Part shown: piece by piece, positions 17,326 through 24,290 of the stretch | Layout of the letters: every line of letters starts with the position of its first letter | How positions within the stretch are numbered: position 1 is the stretch's first letter | Virus record (IMG/VR): IMGVR_UViG_3300040801_001541 | Span: 1 to 36,978 of that record | Direction: 5' to 3' (one strand) | DNA from: a virus | DNA length: 36,978 nt | Position numbers and translations under genes: made by a program | Notes under the pieces: generated by a model | What the model was told of the DNA's origin: nothing | Database searches by the model: none | The model's input: only the letters and a program-made list of their open reading frames with translations

Positions 17326-18008
17326 GATACCTGCTCGAGGACCTGCTCCAGTGGCTCGCGATCAACGATCCGGCGAAGATGCCCTACTGGCCGGGTGCAC
17401 ACTACACCGGCGGCGTGGGGTTCCGTGAGTCGCGCACGCTGCTCGAGCTCGGCGCCTCTCCGATCCACCTGGGGGTCGATCGTGCCGGCGGCGGGCGATT
17501 CACGACGCCGTTCGACGGTCGCGTGAAGTGGTCCATCGTGGGCGGCGCCGCGGGGTCGCTCCTTCGGATCATTGCCGACGATCTGAGCCTCGAGCTCCAG
17601 GTGTTCCACACCGAGGCCGAGCCGTATGTCGAAGCGATCGATCTGTTCATGCGGCAGGGCGATCCTCTCCCGGTGAAGCCCGGGGACCTCGGGACATCAT
17701 CCGGCGTGCATACGCACACGGAGGTGCTCATGCCGCACACGCCGGAGCTCCGCGACTGGCTCGCCGGCGACTCGCCTCCGATCATCCGAGACGGCATGCT
17801 CGATCTCTCCGACCTCCTGGTGCACTGTGACCGGCACTACCTGGACTCGTGCGACGTGGTGAGACGAGTGAACGCCCAGGTGCGCGGATGGCGGATTACC
17901 GAACTCTGGCCGCACTTCGGAGCCCGCGCGGCCCTGCCTGAGTACCGGCGTCCGGGGTGGGAGGGGCCGACGCTCCACATCGATAGTCACTGGCTGCTCA
18001 AGATCTGA
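17322..18008 (+). CDS. M23-family metallopeptidase (likely endolysin)
   Basis: The 228-residue protein has the zinc-binding layout of M23/lysostaphin peptidases: HLGVD at 49-53 (H-x3-D), a single His at 96 and HTH at 130-132 inside SGVHTHTEVLM. TPFDGRVKW and GDLGTSSGVH fit the strand before each motif. These enzymes cut peptide cross-links in murein. No signal peptide or transmembrane helix is present, so export would need the holin-like protein encoded next. The order membrane protein, peptidase, holin-like, spanin-like makes this the probable lysis cassette. The C-terminal 90 residues after the active site (LVHCDRHYLDSCDVVRRVN and onward) are not part of M23 and could be a wall-binding domain. 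Confidence 0.8.
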   Translation: MRYLLEDLLQWLAINDPAKMPYWPGAHYTGGVGFRESRTLLELGASPIHLGVDRAGGGRFTTPFDGRVKWSIVGGAAGSLLRIIADDLSLELQVFHTEAEPYVEAIDLFMRQGDPLPVKPGDLGTSSGVHTHTEVLMPHTPELRDWLAGDSPPIIRDGMLDLSDLLVHCDRHYLDSCDVVRRVNAQVRGWRITELWPHFGARAALPEYRRPGWEGPTLHIDSHWLLKI

Positions 18009-18022
18009 GAGAGGAGGATACG

Positions 18023-18244
18023 ATGAAGACCATCACGAAGCTCGTCTACCTGGCGATCCTGGTCGTGGTTGCTGCGGTGCCGATCATCGTCTGGGCGCGC
18101 TCGCCCGGGGAGATCGATCTCTCCGGTGTCGGTGCGTTCGCCGCGGGGCTCGGTGTTCCGATGGGGACGTTGACCGCGGCGATGGCCGCGCGGGCGATCA
18201 GCCGCGACCAGGCGGCGAAGAGAGGCGGAGGCGATGCGACGTGA
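18023..18244 (+). CDS. Holin-like small membrane protein
   Basis: The 73-residue protein has one clear transmembrane helix (about residues 8-26, LVYLAILVVVAAVPIIVWA), a short loop, and a second Gly/Ala-rich hydrophobic stretch (about 35-58). It ends in a basic RDQAAKRGGG tail, the charge pattern of many holins. It directly follows the M23 peptidase after GAGAGGAGG and precedes the spanin-like frames. The call rests on topology and position; it has no sequence motif that would prove a holin. Confidence 0.7.
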   Translation: MKTITKLVYLAILVVVAAVPIIVWARSPGEIDLSGVGAFAAGLGVPMGTLTAAMAARAISRDQAAKRGGGDAT

Positions 18245-18734
18245 GGCGTGGCGCGCGGTCGCTCTGGTTGGGCTCGGCGCTGCTCTTGCTCTCGGCGGTT
18301 TGTGGCTTCACAGTCGATCGCAGTCCGGCGACCTTGCCGAACGAGCTCGCGCGTATAGAGAGTCTGCTGAGCAGCTCGCTCGTGATCTCGAGGACGCTCG
18401 AGATGCGGCTCGAAGAGCGGACGCGACAAGTAGCGAGCTTGCAGAGTCGCTTGACCGTGCTCGAGCAGACGAACAGCGAGCAGTCGACCGAGCTCGTCGC
18501 GCTGAAGAACGAGCTCGCGACAGCCTTGCACGAGCAGAGCGAGCTGAGGAGCGAGCTCGAGACCTGGCAGAGCAGGTCCGATCGCTGGAGGAGCTTGGCG
18601 GCGCAATTGCGGATGGAACAGGCGGCGATCTCGATCTCGCTCGCGAGCTCAGCGGCAACCTCGATCAGGCTCTCGCGCGACTTCGCGAGCTACAAGCAGG
18701 CGTCGGAGGCGACGATTCTCGCGCTCCGGATTGA
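18234..18734 (+). CDS. Overlapping i-spanin-like frame (alternative to 18241-18831)
   Basis: The 166-residue frame starts at ATG 18234 and overlaps the neighbouring 18241 frame for almost its whole length. It encodes an N-terminal hydrophobic segment (about residues 8-24) followed by a very regular Arg/Glu/Ala coiled coil, the architecture of Rz-type inner-membrane spanins. Its third positions are less G/C-biased than those of the 18241 frame, and the spacing from GGAGG to ATG is only two bases. A coiled-coil gene in one frame tends to create Ala/Arg/Glu runs in another, so this may be a shadow. It is kept because nested spanin genes are a known arrangement. Confidence 0.35.
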   Translation: MRREAWRAVALVGLGAALALGGLWLHSRSQSGDLAERARAYRESAEQLARDLEDARDAARRADATSSELAESLDRARADEQRAVDRARRAEERARDSLARAERAEERARDLAEQVRSLEELGGAIADGTGGDLDLARELSGNLDQALARLRELQAGVGGDDSRAPD

Positions 18735-18831
18735 AGTGTGGGTGTACCGCGGCGTCGCGATCGGGGCCGCTGGGTACGGACTCTACCGGCTCGGAGAGTG
18801 GCTCCTGGAGTCGGTATTCGCGCCTCCATGA
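18241..18831 (+). CDS. Coiled-coil membrane protein, spanin-like
   Basis: The 196-residue protein starts at GTG 18241 in a GTGA overlap with the holin-like gene; GGAGG lies nine bases upstream, a good spacing. Residues about 7-25 form a hydrophobic signal or anchor (LWLGSALLLLSAVCGF), followed by a long coiled coil to about residue 150 and a final amphipathic or membrane segment (VYRGVAIGAAGYGLYRLGEW). Third positions are strongly G/C-biased, so this is the better coding frame of the two. The Cys after LSAV is not in a standard lipobox. The layout fits a spanin that bridges both membranes, which would imply a Gram-negative-type envelope, but that is tentative. Confidence 0.6.
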   Translation: MRRGARSLWLGSALLLLSAVCGFTVDRSPATLPNELARIESLLSSSLVISRTLEMRLEERTRQVASLQSRLTVLEQTNSEQSTELVALKNELATALHEQSELRSELETWQSRSDRWRSLAAQLRMEQAAISISLASSAATSIRLSRDFASYKQASEATILALRIEVWVYRGVAIGAAGYGLYRLGEWLLESVFAPP

Positions 18832-18865
18832 CCGTCTCCAATCCGTCGAAACCGAGCGCGTTCAA

Positions 18866-18885
18866 TTTGACCCATTTTTGACCCA
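18866..18885 (+). repeat. Left arm-type direct repeats of attP
   Basis: TTTGACCCA occurs at 18866-18874 and again at 18877-18885, 11 bases apart, about one helical turn. The same motif appears as a pair right of the core (19098-19116) and once inverted at 18909-18917 (GGTCAAAAA). Paired copies on both sides of an att core are what lambda-type integrases bind through their N-terminal arm-binding domain. Confidence 0.75.
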
Positions 18886-18958
18886 GCCGACCTCTCGGTT
18901 CCGTTGCAGGTCAAAAACGTAGTGTCGATAGGATGCAGGAGAAGCCGAAAACGGCACT

Positions 18959-18979
18959 ATTGCAACGTCATTGCAACGT
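18959..18979 (+). repeat. Direct repeats ATTGCAACGT next to the att core
   Basis: ATTGCAACGT is present at 18959-18968 and 18970-18979, also spaced 11 bases. Its core reversed (CGTTGCA) is found at 18902-18908 and 19089-19095. The set lies between the left arm repeats and the tRNA-derived core, so an excisionase or bending protein is a plausible ligand; that is inference. Confidence 0.6.
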
Positions 18980-18988
18980 TAAAGGCTG

Positions 18989-19030
18989 TTCGGGACCGAG
19001 AGGTCGGCAGTTCGAATCTGCCCAGCCCGA
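18989..19030 (+). other. attP: attP core: 3' fragment of a tRNA-Pro(CGG) gene
   Basis: TTCGGGA (18989-18995) reads as an anticodon loop with CGG. It is followed by variable-loop AGGTC, T-stem GGCAG (19006-19010), T-loop TTCGAAT, CTGCC and the 3' acceptor strand CAGCCCG with discriminator A at 19030. Bases before 18989 do not pair with the anticodon stem, so only the 3' part is here. It would restore the host tRNA on integration. No CCA follows. The integrase gene starts 125 bases downstream, the classical arrangement. Confidence 0.88.
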
Positions 19031-19069
19031 CTTTAAACCCCTACAGAGTAACGAGTTACGAGATGCAGA

Positions 19070-19100
19070 CGAGCCGCCATGAGCGGCTCGTTGCATTTTT
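19070..19100 (+). terminator. Rho-independent terminator-like hairpin after the tRNA fragment
   Basis: CGAGCCGC (19070-19077) pairs with GCGGCTCG (19083-19090) around loop CATGA, followed by TTGCA and five T residues. It could be the host tRNA terminator carried within attP, or it could separate the lysis operon from the integrase gene. Confidence 0.7.
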
Positions 19101-19116
19101 GACCCAGATTTGACCC
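19098..19116 (+). repeat. Right arm-type direct repeats of attP
   Basis: TTTGACCCA (19098-19106) and TTTGACCC (19109-19116) repeat with the same 11-base spacing as the left pair. The second copy contains the -35 hexamer of the integrase promoter, so integrase bound here would block its own transcription (inference). Confidence 0.75.
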
Positions 19117-19138
19117 GGGGAACGGTGCAAACTACACT
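19110..19138 (+). promoter_or_regulatory. Integrase promoter
   Basis: TTGACC (19110-19115) and TACACT (19133-19138) are separated by 17 bases, matching sigma70-type spacing. Transcription would begin near 19145 and the integrase ATG is at 19155, with GGGG as a weak ribosome site. Confidence 0.65.
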
Positions 19139-19154
19139 GTGATCGGGGCATCAC

Positions 19155-20444
19155 ATGGAGAAAACCTACGTCGTGGGGAGCAGGGAGTTCCGTCTCTGGC
19201 TCTATCGTGGTTACTGGTACGCTGTCTGGCGGGACCCCGCCGGGAAGAAGCGGAAGAAGACGCTCAAAACGAAGCGCCGCGACGTCGCGGAGGCGCGGAT
19301 CCCGGAGCTCGCTGAGCAGCTCGACGCGGAGACGCGGCCGACCTTCGGGCAGTACGTGGACCGGCTCCTCGAGGAGGGCGACGAGTACCTCTCCCAGCGC
19401 GGTCTCACCGAGCAGACGGTCTACGCGAAGAAGCGCTGCATCGAGATCCTGAAGAAGCAGTTCGGCTCCGACGTCCTGGGCGAGACGCGCGAGGCGAACA
19501 TCGAGAAGTGGCTCCGGATGGGGAAGTACGCGCCGAGCTACCAGGGCGAGATCATGGACGCGTACAAGTTCGTGATGCGCCAGGCGAAGCGGGACCGGTT
19601 CGACGTGCAGATCCCGGAGTTCTACCGGCCAGATCGGAAGGTGACGCGGCGCTCGTCGCTCGAGCCGGAGGAGGTCCGCGCGCTCTTCCCGGATTCGATC
19701 GAGAAGATCAGCGCACTCTACGAAGAGGACGAGGACGGCCACGGGGTCATGTTCGGGCTACTCTACCGGACGATTCTGCACGCGGGGCTCCGCCCAGGGG
19801 AAGGTCGCGCGATCGGGCGGCACCAGCTCTATCTCGACGATGGGGTGCTCGTCGTCTCGCGCCGGCTTGGACGCCACAACGAGGTGCTCGAGCTCAAGAA
19901 GCGAAAGTACGGCGACTCGGACGTGTTCCGTCTCGTCCCGCTCCCGGATCGGACGGTAGAGCTCCTGCGATGGTGGATCGAGACGACCGAGCCGCAGGAC
20001 TTCCTCTTCCTCTACCATGGGGAGCCGGTTCGACAGCGGTACATCTCGGAGCGGTGGGCGAAGGCGCTCACGCGCGTTCGGATCGGCCCGGAGAAGAAGC
20101 CGTTCGAGCTCGCCGGTCGGAAGATCGACGTCCAGGCGCTCCGCGTGACGTACCGCAGCATGACCGAAGGATGGCTCCCGCGTGCGTTCCTTCTCGGCGC
20201 GATGGGTCACCGCTCAGCGGACGTGCACGACGGGTACCTCCGGCACCTCGAGCGACAGGTCCAGGCGGTCGGGAAGCATCGCGGCGAGACGAATGAGGCG
20301 TGGACACTCGACCATGGAAAGGCAACGCGCGTAGACCGCACAAAAAACAGTCGCGATCAGACAGGCCCTTCTCCGAGAATAGAAGACGGGGGAGGCGAGG
20401 CTCATGAGCAAGTACACGGAGCGGCATTTCGAGGAGAGGGATAG
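19155..20444 (+). CDS. int: Tyrosine recombinase integrase
   Basis: The 429-residue protein starts with an arm-binding AP2-like region (WLYRGYWYAVWRDPAGKKRKK, about residues 15-60), then a SAM-like core-binding domain (about 62-160), then the catalytic domain. Catalytic positions are Arg213 in HAGLRPGEGR, Lys in the 249-251 region, Arg330 in VQALRVTYRS, His352 in MGHRS and Tyr361 in DGYLRH, with normal spacing. The HxLR histidine is Gln327 here, an unusual replacement, though some integrases vary at it. The gene faces away from the att core and probably drives integration into a tRNA-Pro gene. The last 45 residues are low-complexity and overlap the next gene by 41 bases. Confidence 0.92.
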   Translation: MEKTYVVGSREFRLWLYRGYWYAVWRDPAGKKRKKTLKTKRRDVAEARIPELAEQLDAETRPTFGQYVDRLLEEGDEYLSQRGLTEQTVYAKKRCIEILKKQFGSDVLGETREANIEKWLRMGKYAPSYQGEIMDAYKFVMRQAKRDRFDVQIPEFYRPDRKVTRRSSLEPEEVRALFPDSIEKISALYEEDEDGHGVMFGLLYRTILHAGLRPGEGRAIGRHQLYLDDGVLVVSRRLGRHNEVLELKKRKYGDSDVFRLVPLPDRTVELLRWWIETTEPQDFLFLYHGEPVRQRYISERWAKALTRVRIGPEKKPFELAGRKIDVQALRVTYRSMTEGWLPRAFLLGAMGHRSADVHDGYLRHLERQVQAVGKHRGETNEAWTLDHGKATRVDRTKNSRDQTGPSPRIEDGGGEAHEQVHGAAFRGEG

Positions 20445-21519
20445 TCTCCAGCGGACAAAGCACCATCTGCTCGAGGCATACCTCAATGCGTGGTATCCCA
20501 TAATGTCGTCCCGCAACCGGCGGATCGCAATCTTTGACCTCTATGCTGGCAAGGGACGGTTCGAGTCGGGTGAGCCGGGGAGTCCACTCGTCGCGTTGAA
20601 CACGCTTCTTGCGCACTCTCACCTGCCGACCATGGTGATGCAGACTGAGTTCAGGTTCTTCTTCGTCGAAGCGGATCCCGAGAGCGTAGAATCATTGGAA
20701 CGATCGGTTGAGGATGCCAAGCAGGACGATGGGTTCCCGGGCGACCGGATCAGTATTGACGTGGTCAATGCGGACTCCGAGGAAGTGCTCGCCGCGCTAA
20801 TCGAGCGATACGACGGGACTGCCTACCGTATCGCTCCGTCATTCTTTTTCATAGATCCCTTTGGCTTCAAGCTTCACGCCGAGCTATTTCGCCGAGTACT
20901 CGCGCTCCCCCGAACCGAGATCCTTCTGACGTTGATGTGGCGCCACGCGAACATGGGCAGGGCTCTGACGCATCGTGCGCCAGGCATGATTGACACTCTC
21001 AGTGGGCTGTTCGGGGGACCGGACTGGACGAGCCTCAATGATCCGGCCCTCGATGATGAGCACAGGGCAGACCTGGCGACCGACATACTGGGGCGTAACC
21101 TTCATGTGAAGTGGACCACCTCGCTGAAGCTGCGAGACCAAAGAGGTGGGATCAAGTACTGCCTTGTGCACTTCACCAATCACGATGCAGGGCGACAGAA
21201 GATGAAGGATGCCATTTGGCACATTGGCCCTAATGATCATTGGGTGTGGCGTGCCAAAGATGCTCCGGACAAAGGCCTCGAGCTCGATCTCGACATCGGT
21301 ACTGATCCGGTGGAGAGTTGGCTCGTCGACCAACTCAGGGATGGGCCGAAGACGAAGGAGCAGCTCTATCGAAGGCTACTCGGAGCCTACTGGAAGAGAT
21401 CTACGCTGCACGATGCATTGAGAGAGCTCTGCAGAAAGAATGAGGTTCGCGTCATCCCGCCCCAGCCGCATGACAAGATCAAGCTGAAGCGAATCAACCT
21501 GATAGAGCTGGTCGACTAA
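20404..21519 (+). CDS. tcmP: Three-Cys-motif partner protein (TcmP)
   Basis: The 371-residue product matches the TcmP family: TKHHLLEAYLNAWYPI near residues 18-33, IFDLYAGKGRFESGEPGSPL at 43-62, FFFVEADPES near 85-94 and PSFFFIDPFGFK at about 145-156. The DLYAGKG and IDPFG motifs resemble class I SAM-dependent methyltransferase folds, but the biochemical role of the family is unknown. A C-terminal winged-helix-like part (about 300-371) contains KEQLYRRLLGAYWKRSTLHD. These genes are usually paired with DUF5131, as here. ATG 20404 has GGGGGAGG upstream. A/T-richer codons than the surroundings suggest separate acquisition. Confidence 0.85.
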   Translation: MSKYTERHFEERDSLQRTKHHLLEAYLNAWYPIMSSRNRRIAIFDLYAGKGRFESGEPGSPLVALNTLLAHSHLPTMVMQTEFRFFFVEADPESVESLERSVEDAKQDDGFPGDRISIDVVNADSEEVLAALIERYDGTAYRIAPSFFFIDPFGFKLHAELFRRVLALPRTEILLTLMWRHANMGRALTHRAPGMIDTLSGLFGGPDWTSLNDPALDDEHRADLATDILGRNLHVKWTTSLKLRDQRGGIKYCLVHFTNHDAGRQKMKDAIWHIGPNDHWVWRAKDAPDKGLELDLDIGTDPVESWLVDQLRDGPKTKEQLYRRLLGAYWKRSTLHDALRELCRKNEVRVIPPQPHDKIKLKRINLIELVD

Positions 21520-21552
21520 ACGCTTGTATGGTAGATTGCACGGGGGCATGAG

Positions 21553-22275
21553 ATGAAGAACAGCAAGATCGAGTGGACTGACTCAACCTGGAACCCGATT
21601 ACCGGCTGTGACCACGTGTCCAACGGCTGTGATCACTGCTACGCAGAGCGCATGGCGGAGCGCCTCCAGGCGATGGGGAGTCCCCGCTACCGGGACGGGT
21701 TCAAGCTTACCATTCACGAGGATCTTTTCGACGCTCCGCTGCGCTGGACCAAGCCGCGAACGATTTTCGTCAACTCAGTGTCCGACCTGTTCCACGAACA
21801 GCTTGATTTCGACGTTATTGATAGGATCTTCGATACAATGAATCGCGCCTCATGGCACACCTTTCAGGTGCTCACGAAGCGACCGATCGAGCTCATAAAG
21901 CACGGTGCGAAACTGAACTGGACGCCTAACATCTGGATGGGCGTAACAGTGGAGTCTGCTCGGTACACCCACCGCATTCAGGCTCTGCAGTCAGTGGATG
22001 CGAAGGTTCGGTTCGTGTCGTTCGAGCCACTGCTGTCCGCGATACCTGCCGACACCGATCTCTCGGGCATCGACTGGGCGATCGTCGGCGGAGAATCCGG
22101 TCCCGGTGCCAGACCAATGGAGGCTGAGTGGGCGCGTGGAGTCCGTGCCGTCTGCCGTAGATATGAAGCAGCGTTTTTCTTCAAGCAGTGGGGTGGAGTC
22201 AACAAGAAACGGGCCGGTCGCGAGCTCGATGGACGTCATTGGGACGAGATGCCTGAGGCCGTCGCCGGCGACTGA
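21553..22275 (+). CDS. DUF5131 (phage Gp37/Gp68) three-Cys-motif protein
   Basis: The 240-residue protein begins KNSKIEWTDSTWNPITGCDH, the hallmark of DUF5131, and contains Cys19, Cys26 and Cys29 (C-x6-C-x2-C), a cysteine set reminiscent of but not identical to the radical SAM CxxxCxxC. Other family motifs are FVNSVSDLFHEQLDFDVIDR, VLTKRPIELIK and GGESGPGARPM, and the C-terminal FFFKQWGG. The role is unproven; a metal or iron-sulfur cluster at the three cysteines is a reasonable guess. It lies 33 bases after tcmP and probably forms one transcription unit with it and perhaps with the integrase. Confidence 0.88.
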   Translation: MKNSKIEWTDSTWNPITGCDHVSNGCDHCYAERMAERLQAMGSPRYRDGFKLTIHEDLFDAPLRWTKPRTIFVNSVSDLFHEQLDFDVIDRIFDTMNRASWHTFQVLTKRPIELIKHGAKLNWTPNIWMGVTVESARYTHRIQALQSVDAKVRFVSFEPLLSAIPADTDLSGIDWAIVGGESGPGARPMEAEWARGVRAVCRRYEAAFFFKQWGGVNKKRAGRELDGRHWDEMPEAVAGD

Positions 22276-22307
22276 TCGCTTCTGAGTCTTGACGCTGCGC
22301 TGACTTT

Positions 22308-22685
22308 CTATGGATCGTCGTCGGTCATGAACGGTACGTCTGCCAGGTTACGGTTTTTCACCACAAGGTTCAGCCGCTTCACGTAATCGAGCAGCTTCTT
22401 TGGCTCAATCTTCAGATCAATCAAGCGCACCTCAAGGTGCCCGTTCGCGTCGGCATGCGCACGGATGTTGTCAATCGAATCACCGTACTTCGATCGATCG
22501 ACGACGATGAGCCGGGCACCGAAGTAGTCGCCCTCACCGACGTATATGTCAATCCCAACGGCGAAGACGTCGTCAGGGACTCCGCTTTCTTGCGCCAGTC
22601 GATTAAGCAAACCCGCGTTGTGTCCATCGCATGATACGGTGCCTGTGTAGTCCCTATACTGGGTGGTTGCCTGTACTTCGTTCAT
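22308..22685 (-). CDS. Accessory protein, unknown
   Basis: The 125-residue protein is the last gene of the leftward accessory group. It starts at ATG 22685 with an AGGAGAAGAAGGAG-type ribosome site. It reads EVQATTQYRDYTGTVSCDGH, an alternating hydrophobic pattern, then IDNIRAHADANGHLEVRLID and a basic C-terminal helix. No family is recognised. It is convergent with the DUF5131 gene and 32 bases from it. Codon use is less G/C-biased than in the structural genes, as in the rest of this group. Confidence 0.65.
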   Translation of the reverse strand: MNEVQATTQYRDYTGTVSCDGHNAGLLNRLAQESGVPDDVFAVGIDIYVGEGDYFGARLIVVDRSKYGDSIDNIRAHADANGHLEVRLIDLKIEPKKLLDYVKRLNLVVKNRNLADVPFMTDDDP

Positions 22686-22743
22686 ACTCTCCTTCTTCTC
22701 CTGTTCTTGAGTTCTCGCCGAGTCTCAGATAGACCCTCGATTG

Positions 22744-23295
22744 CTACTCCTCGTCATCCAGCTCTCCGAGCGTGCACTCCCACGGGTCGTCCTCGTCCTC
22801 ATCAGTCAAGTGCTTTCGTGCTTCTTCTTCCGTGTCGTAGATCTCGCCCTCGTCGCGAGTCCGCCAACCAACCACGTAGTCCCGGGCCCGGTCCGCCGCG
22901 GCTTCGAGGATCTCGACCTCATGGTCCCACTTCTGCTCCGTTCGATCGGTCTGAGCGTTCGATGCCTTGTCTTGAGCCTGGTCTATCTTCTTCTGCAGCG
23001 CCTGTAGCTTCGCGAGCGTCGTCACGCCGCGCGCGATCTCCGAGATTCGTGCTTTGTCCTCGTCGGCAGTAGGAAGGCCTGCGGCTCTCCTTTCCTGGGC
23101 CTGTTGCTGAGCCTGCTGCTGCTTGGCGCTCGCATCCAGTACTTGATTCATGAATCGCGGAGCGATGACAAACAGCGCTCCAAGGACAGCGACCGCGCTG
23201 CCAATGGTGGGGAAGAAGAAGCCGCCGGTGCCCCAGGTGATGACCCAGATCCCGAAGGCAAGAAACACGGCTCCAATGATTCGCGTCGTCTTCAT
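22744..23295 (-). CDS. Membrane protein with two TM helices and acidic tail
   Basis: The 183-residue product starts at ATG 23295, preceded by GAGGAGAG; an in-frame upstream extension is not protein-like. Residues about 6-20 and 28-46 are transmembrane helices (GAVFLAFGIWVITWG, IGSAVAVLGALFVIA). They are followed by a Gln-rich coiled coil (KQQQAQQQAQERRAAG), another coiled coil to about residue 130, and a strongly acidic C-terminus (LTDEDEDDPWE, ELDDEE). The architecture suggests a cytoplasmic helical domain anchored in the inner membrane. Possible roles include superinfection exclusion in the lysogen; nothing in the sequence proves it. Confidence 0.7.
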   Translation of the reverse strand: MKTTRIIGAVFLAFGIWVITWGTGGFFFPTIGSAVAVLGALFVIAPRFMNQVLDASAKQQQAQQQAQERRAAGLPTADEDKARISEIARGVTTLAKLQALQKKIDQAQDKASNAQTDRTEQKWDHEVEILEAAADRARDYVVGWRTRDEGEIYDTEEEARKHLTDEDEDDPWECTLGELDDEE

Positions 23296-23335
23296 ACTCT
23301 CTCCTCTGTGTTCGCTGCCGACGACGGCTTGGTAG

Positions 23336-23521
23336 TCAATCCTGCTCTGCCGACGTCCAGCTCTCGGCAGTCTCATCCCACGTCCGCAGCTCCCTCCGGC
23401 CGCACTGGCGGCACTCGTAGGTGCGGACAGTCAGTTGATCGGATTCCGTTGTGACGTCCAGGAGCTCGCCTCCGCACCGCGGGCAGCGGTCACGGAGGCT
23501 CATGGCCATTTGCAGCTTCAT
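23336..23521 (-). CDS. Zinc-ribbon protein
   Basis: The 61-residue protein carries two CxxC pairs, Cys13/Cys16 (DRCPRCGGEL) and Cys37/Cys40 (YECRQCGRREL), which together form a zinc ribbon. The end is Trp/Glu-rich. It starts in an ATGA overlap with the stop of the exported protein gene, so they are co-translated. Zinc ribbons of this size bind nucleic acid or protein; no specific partner is evident. Confidence 0.75.
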   Translation of the reverse strand: MKLQMAMSLRDRCPRCGGELLDVTTESDQLTVRTYECRQCGRRELRTWDETAESWTSAEQD

Positions 23522-24246
23522 AGTCCCTCGGTTTGGGTTTCGCTGCGGGTAGATTCGATGAGATCTCGGTGCTCAACACTGTCGTAGACGATGTGCGTCG
23601 AGATCTCGTAATTGTTGCCCATAAGGAGCATGCTTACTCGCGTGTGGCTTAACTCCCAACTGGTGAGGAACGAACCCCGTCCGGAGCTGATAGCGAGTCC
23701 CCACCGCTCTCGGTCACTGCGATAGAGGCGATCAATCGACTCGCTGTCGATGTCAGGCTCGCCATACAACCCGATCAGGCGGCTCTTGAGGTCCCGGTAT
23801 TGGGAAACATATCGGTTCGGGTTGCTATGTTCCTCAACGATCGAGTACCCTCCACTCACAAGCATGCCATCGATGAAATCGAAGAAGGCTATTGCATCGA
23901 GCCCAGAGACACGAACCGGGTAGACGAGGCTTCCGCCGCTGGTGCGGTCGGGCTCCCCCTCCGATTCAATTACCGCCGCCTCACTCGCTCCCCAGCTTAC
24001 TCCTCGGAATCCAGATGTAGTCTCCGTCGAGCTTGTCTCCGGAGCTGACTCCTTTGAAGAAGCCCCCAATTGCGCTGATAGGACGGCGATGTAGCGCGTA
24101 AGCGCGACGGCCTTCTCTTCGTTCGATTCGATGCCATCAATCTCCCGGAGAGCCTCCAGAATCCGTCCGGGGGCGACCGCCTCCTGGGCAAACGTCATCG
24201 ATCCAATCGTCAACACGATCATCACCGCAACCAGCACTCTCTTCAT
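23518..24246 (-). CDS. Exported protein, candidate lysogenic conversion factor
   Basis: The 242-residue product has a clear signal peptide: MKRVLVAVMIVLTIGSMTFA with likely cleavage before QEAVAP. The mature part begins with a helical segment (ILEALREIDGIESNEEKAVA), a Ser/Thr linker at about residues 60-80, and then a folded domain starting FRGVSWGASEAAVIESEGEP, a WG-type opening common in small secreted bacterial proteins. YRDLKSRLIGLYGEPD and RERWGLAISSG follow. Codon use is less GC-rich than in phage core genes. Lying between attP and the repressor on the lysogen-expressed strand, it is the best candidate for a host-changing gene. GAAGGAGAG precedes the ATG. Confidence 0.75.
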   Translation of the reverse strand: MKRVLVAVMIVLTIGSMTFAQEAVAPGRILEALREIDGIESNEEKAVALTRYIAVLSAQLGASSKESAPETSSTETTSGFRGVSWGASEAAVIESEGEPDRTSGGSLVYPVRVSGLDAIAFFDFIDGMLVSGGYSIVEEHSNPNRYVSQYRDLKSRLIGLYGEPDIDSESIDRLYRSDRERWGLAISSGRGSFLTSWELSHTRVSMLLMGNNYEISTHIVYDSVEHRDLIESTRSETQTEGL

Positions 24247-24261
24247 CCATCTCTCCTTCAG

Positions 24262-24290
24262 GGTATTCCCCTACTACCAAACACTCTCAA
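24262..24290 (-). promoter_or_regulatory. Possible promoter of the leftward accessory genes
   Basis: Read leftward, TTGAGA (24290-24285) and AATACC (24267-24262) are separated by 17 bases, 16 bases before the ATG at 24246. The -10 match is weak, so this is tentative. It would give the accessory genes expression independent of the repressor promoter. Confidence 0.4.

Noticed and set aside
18989-19030. A functional tRNA-Pro gene
   Set aside because: Only the anticodon loop onward matches; the preceding bases do not pair with the anticodon stem and no D-arm or 5' acceptor strand is present. It is an att fragment.
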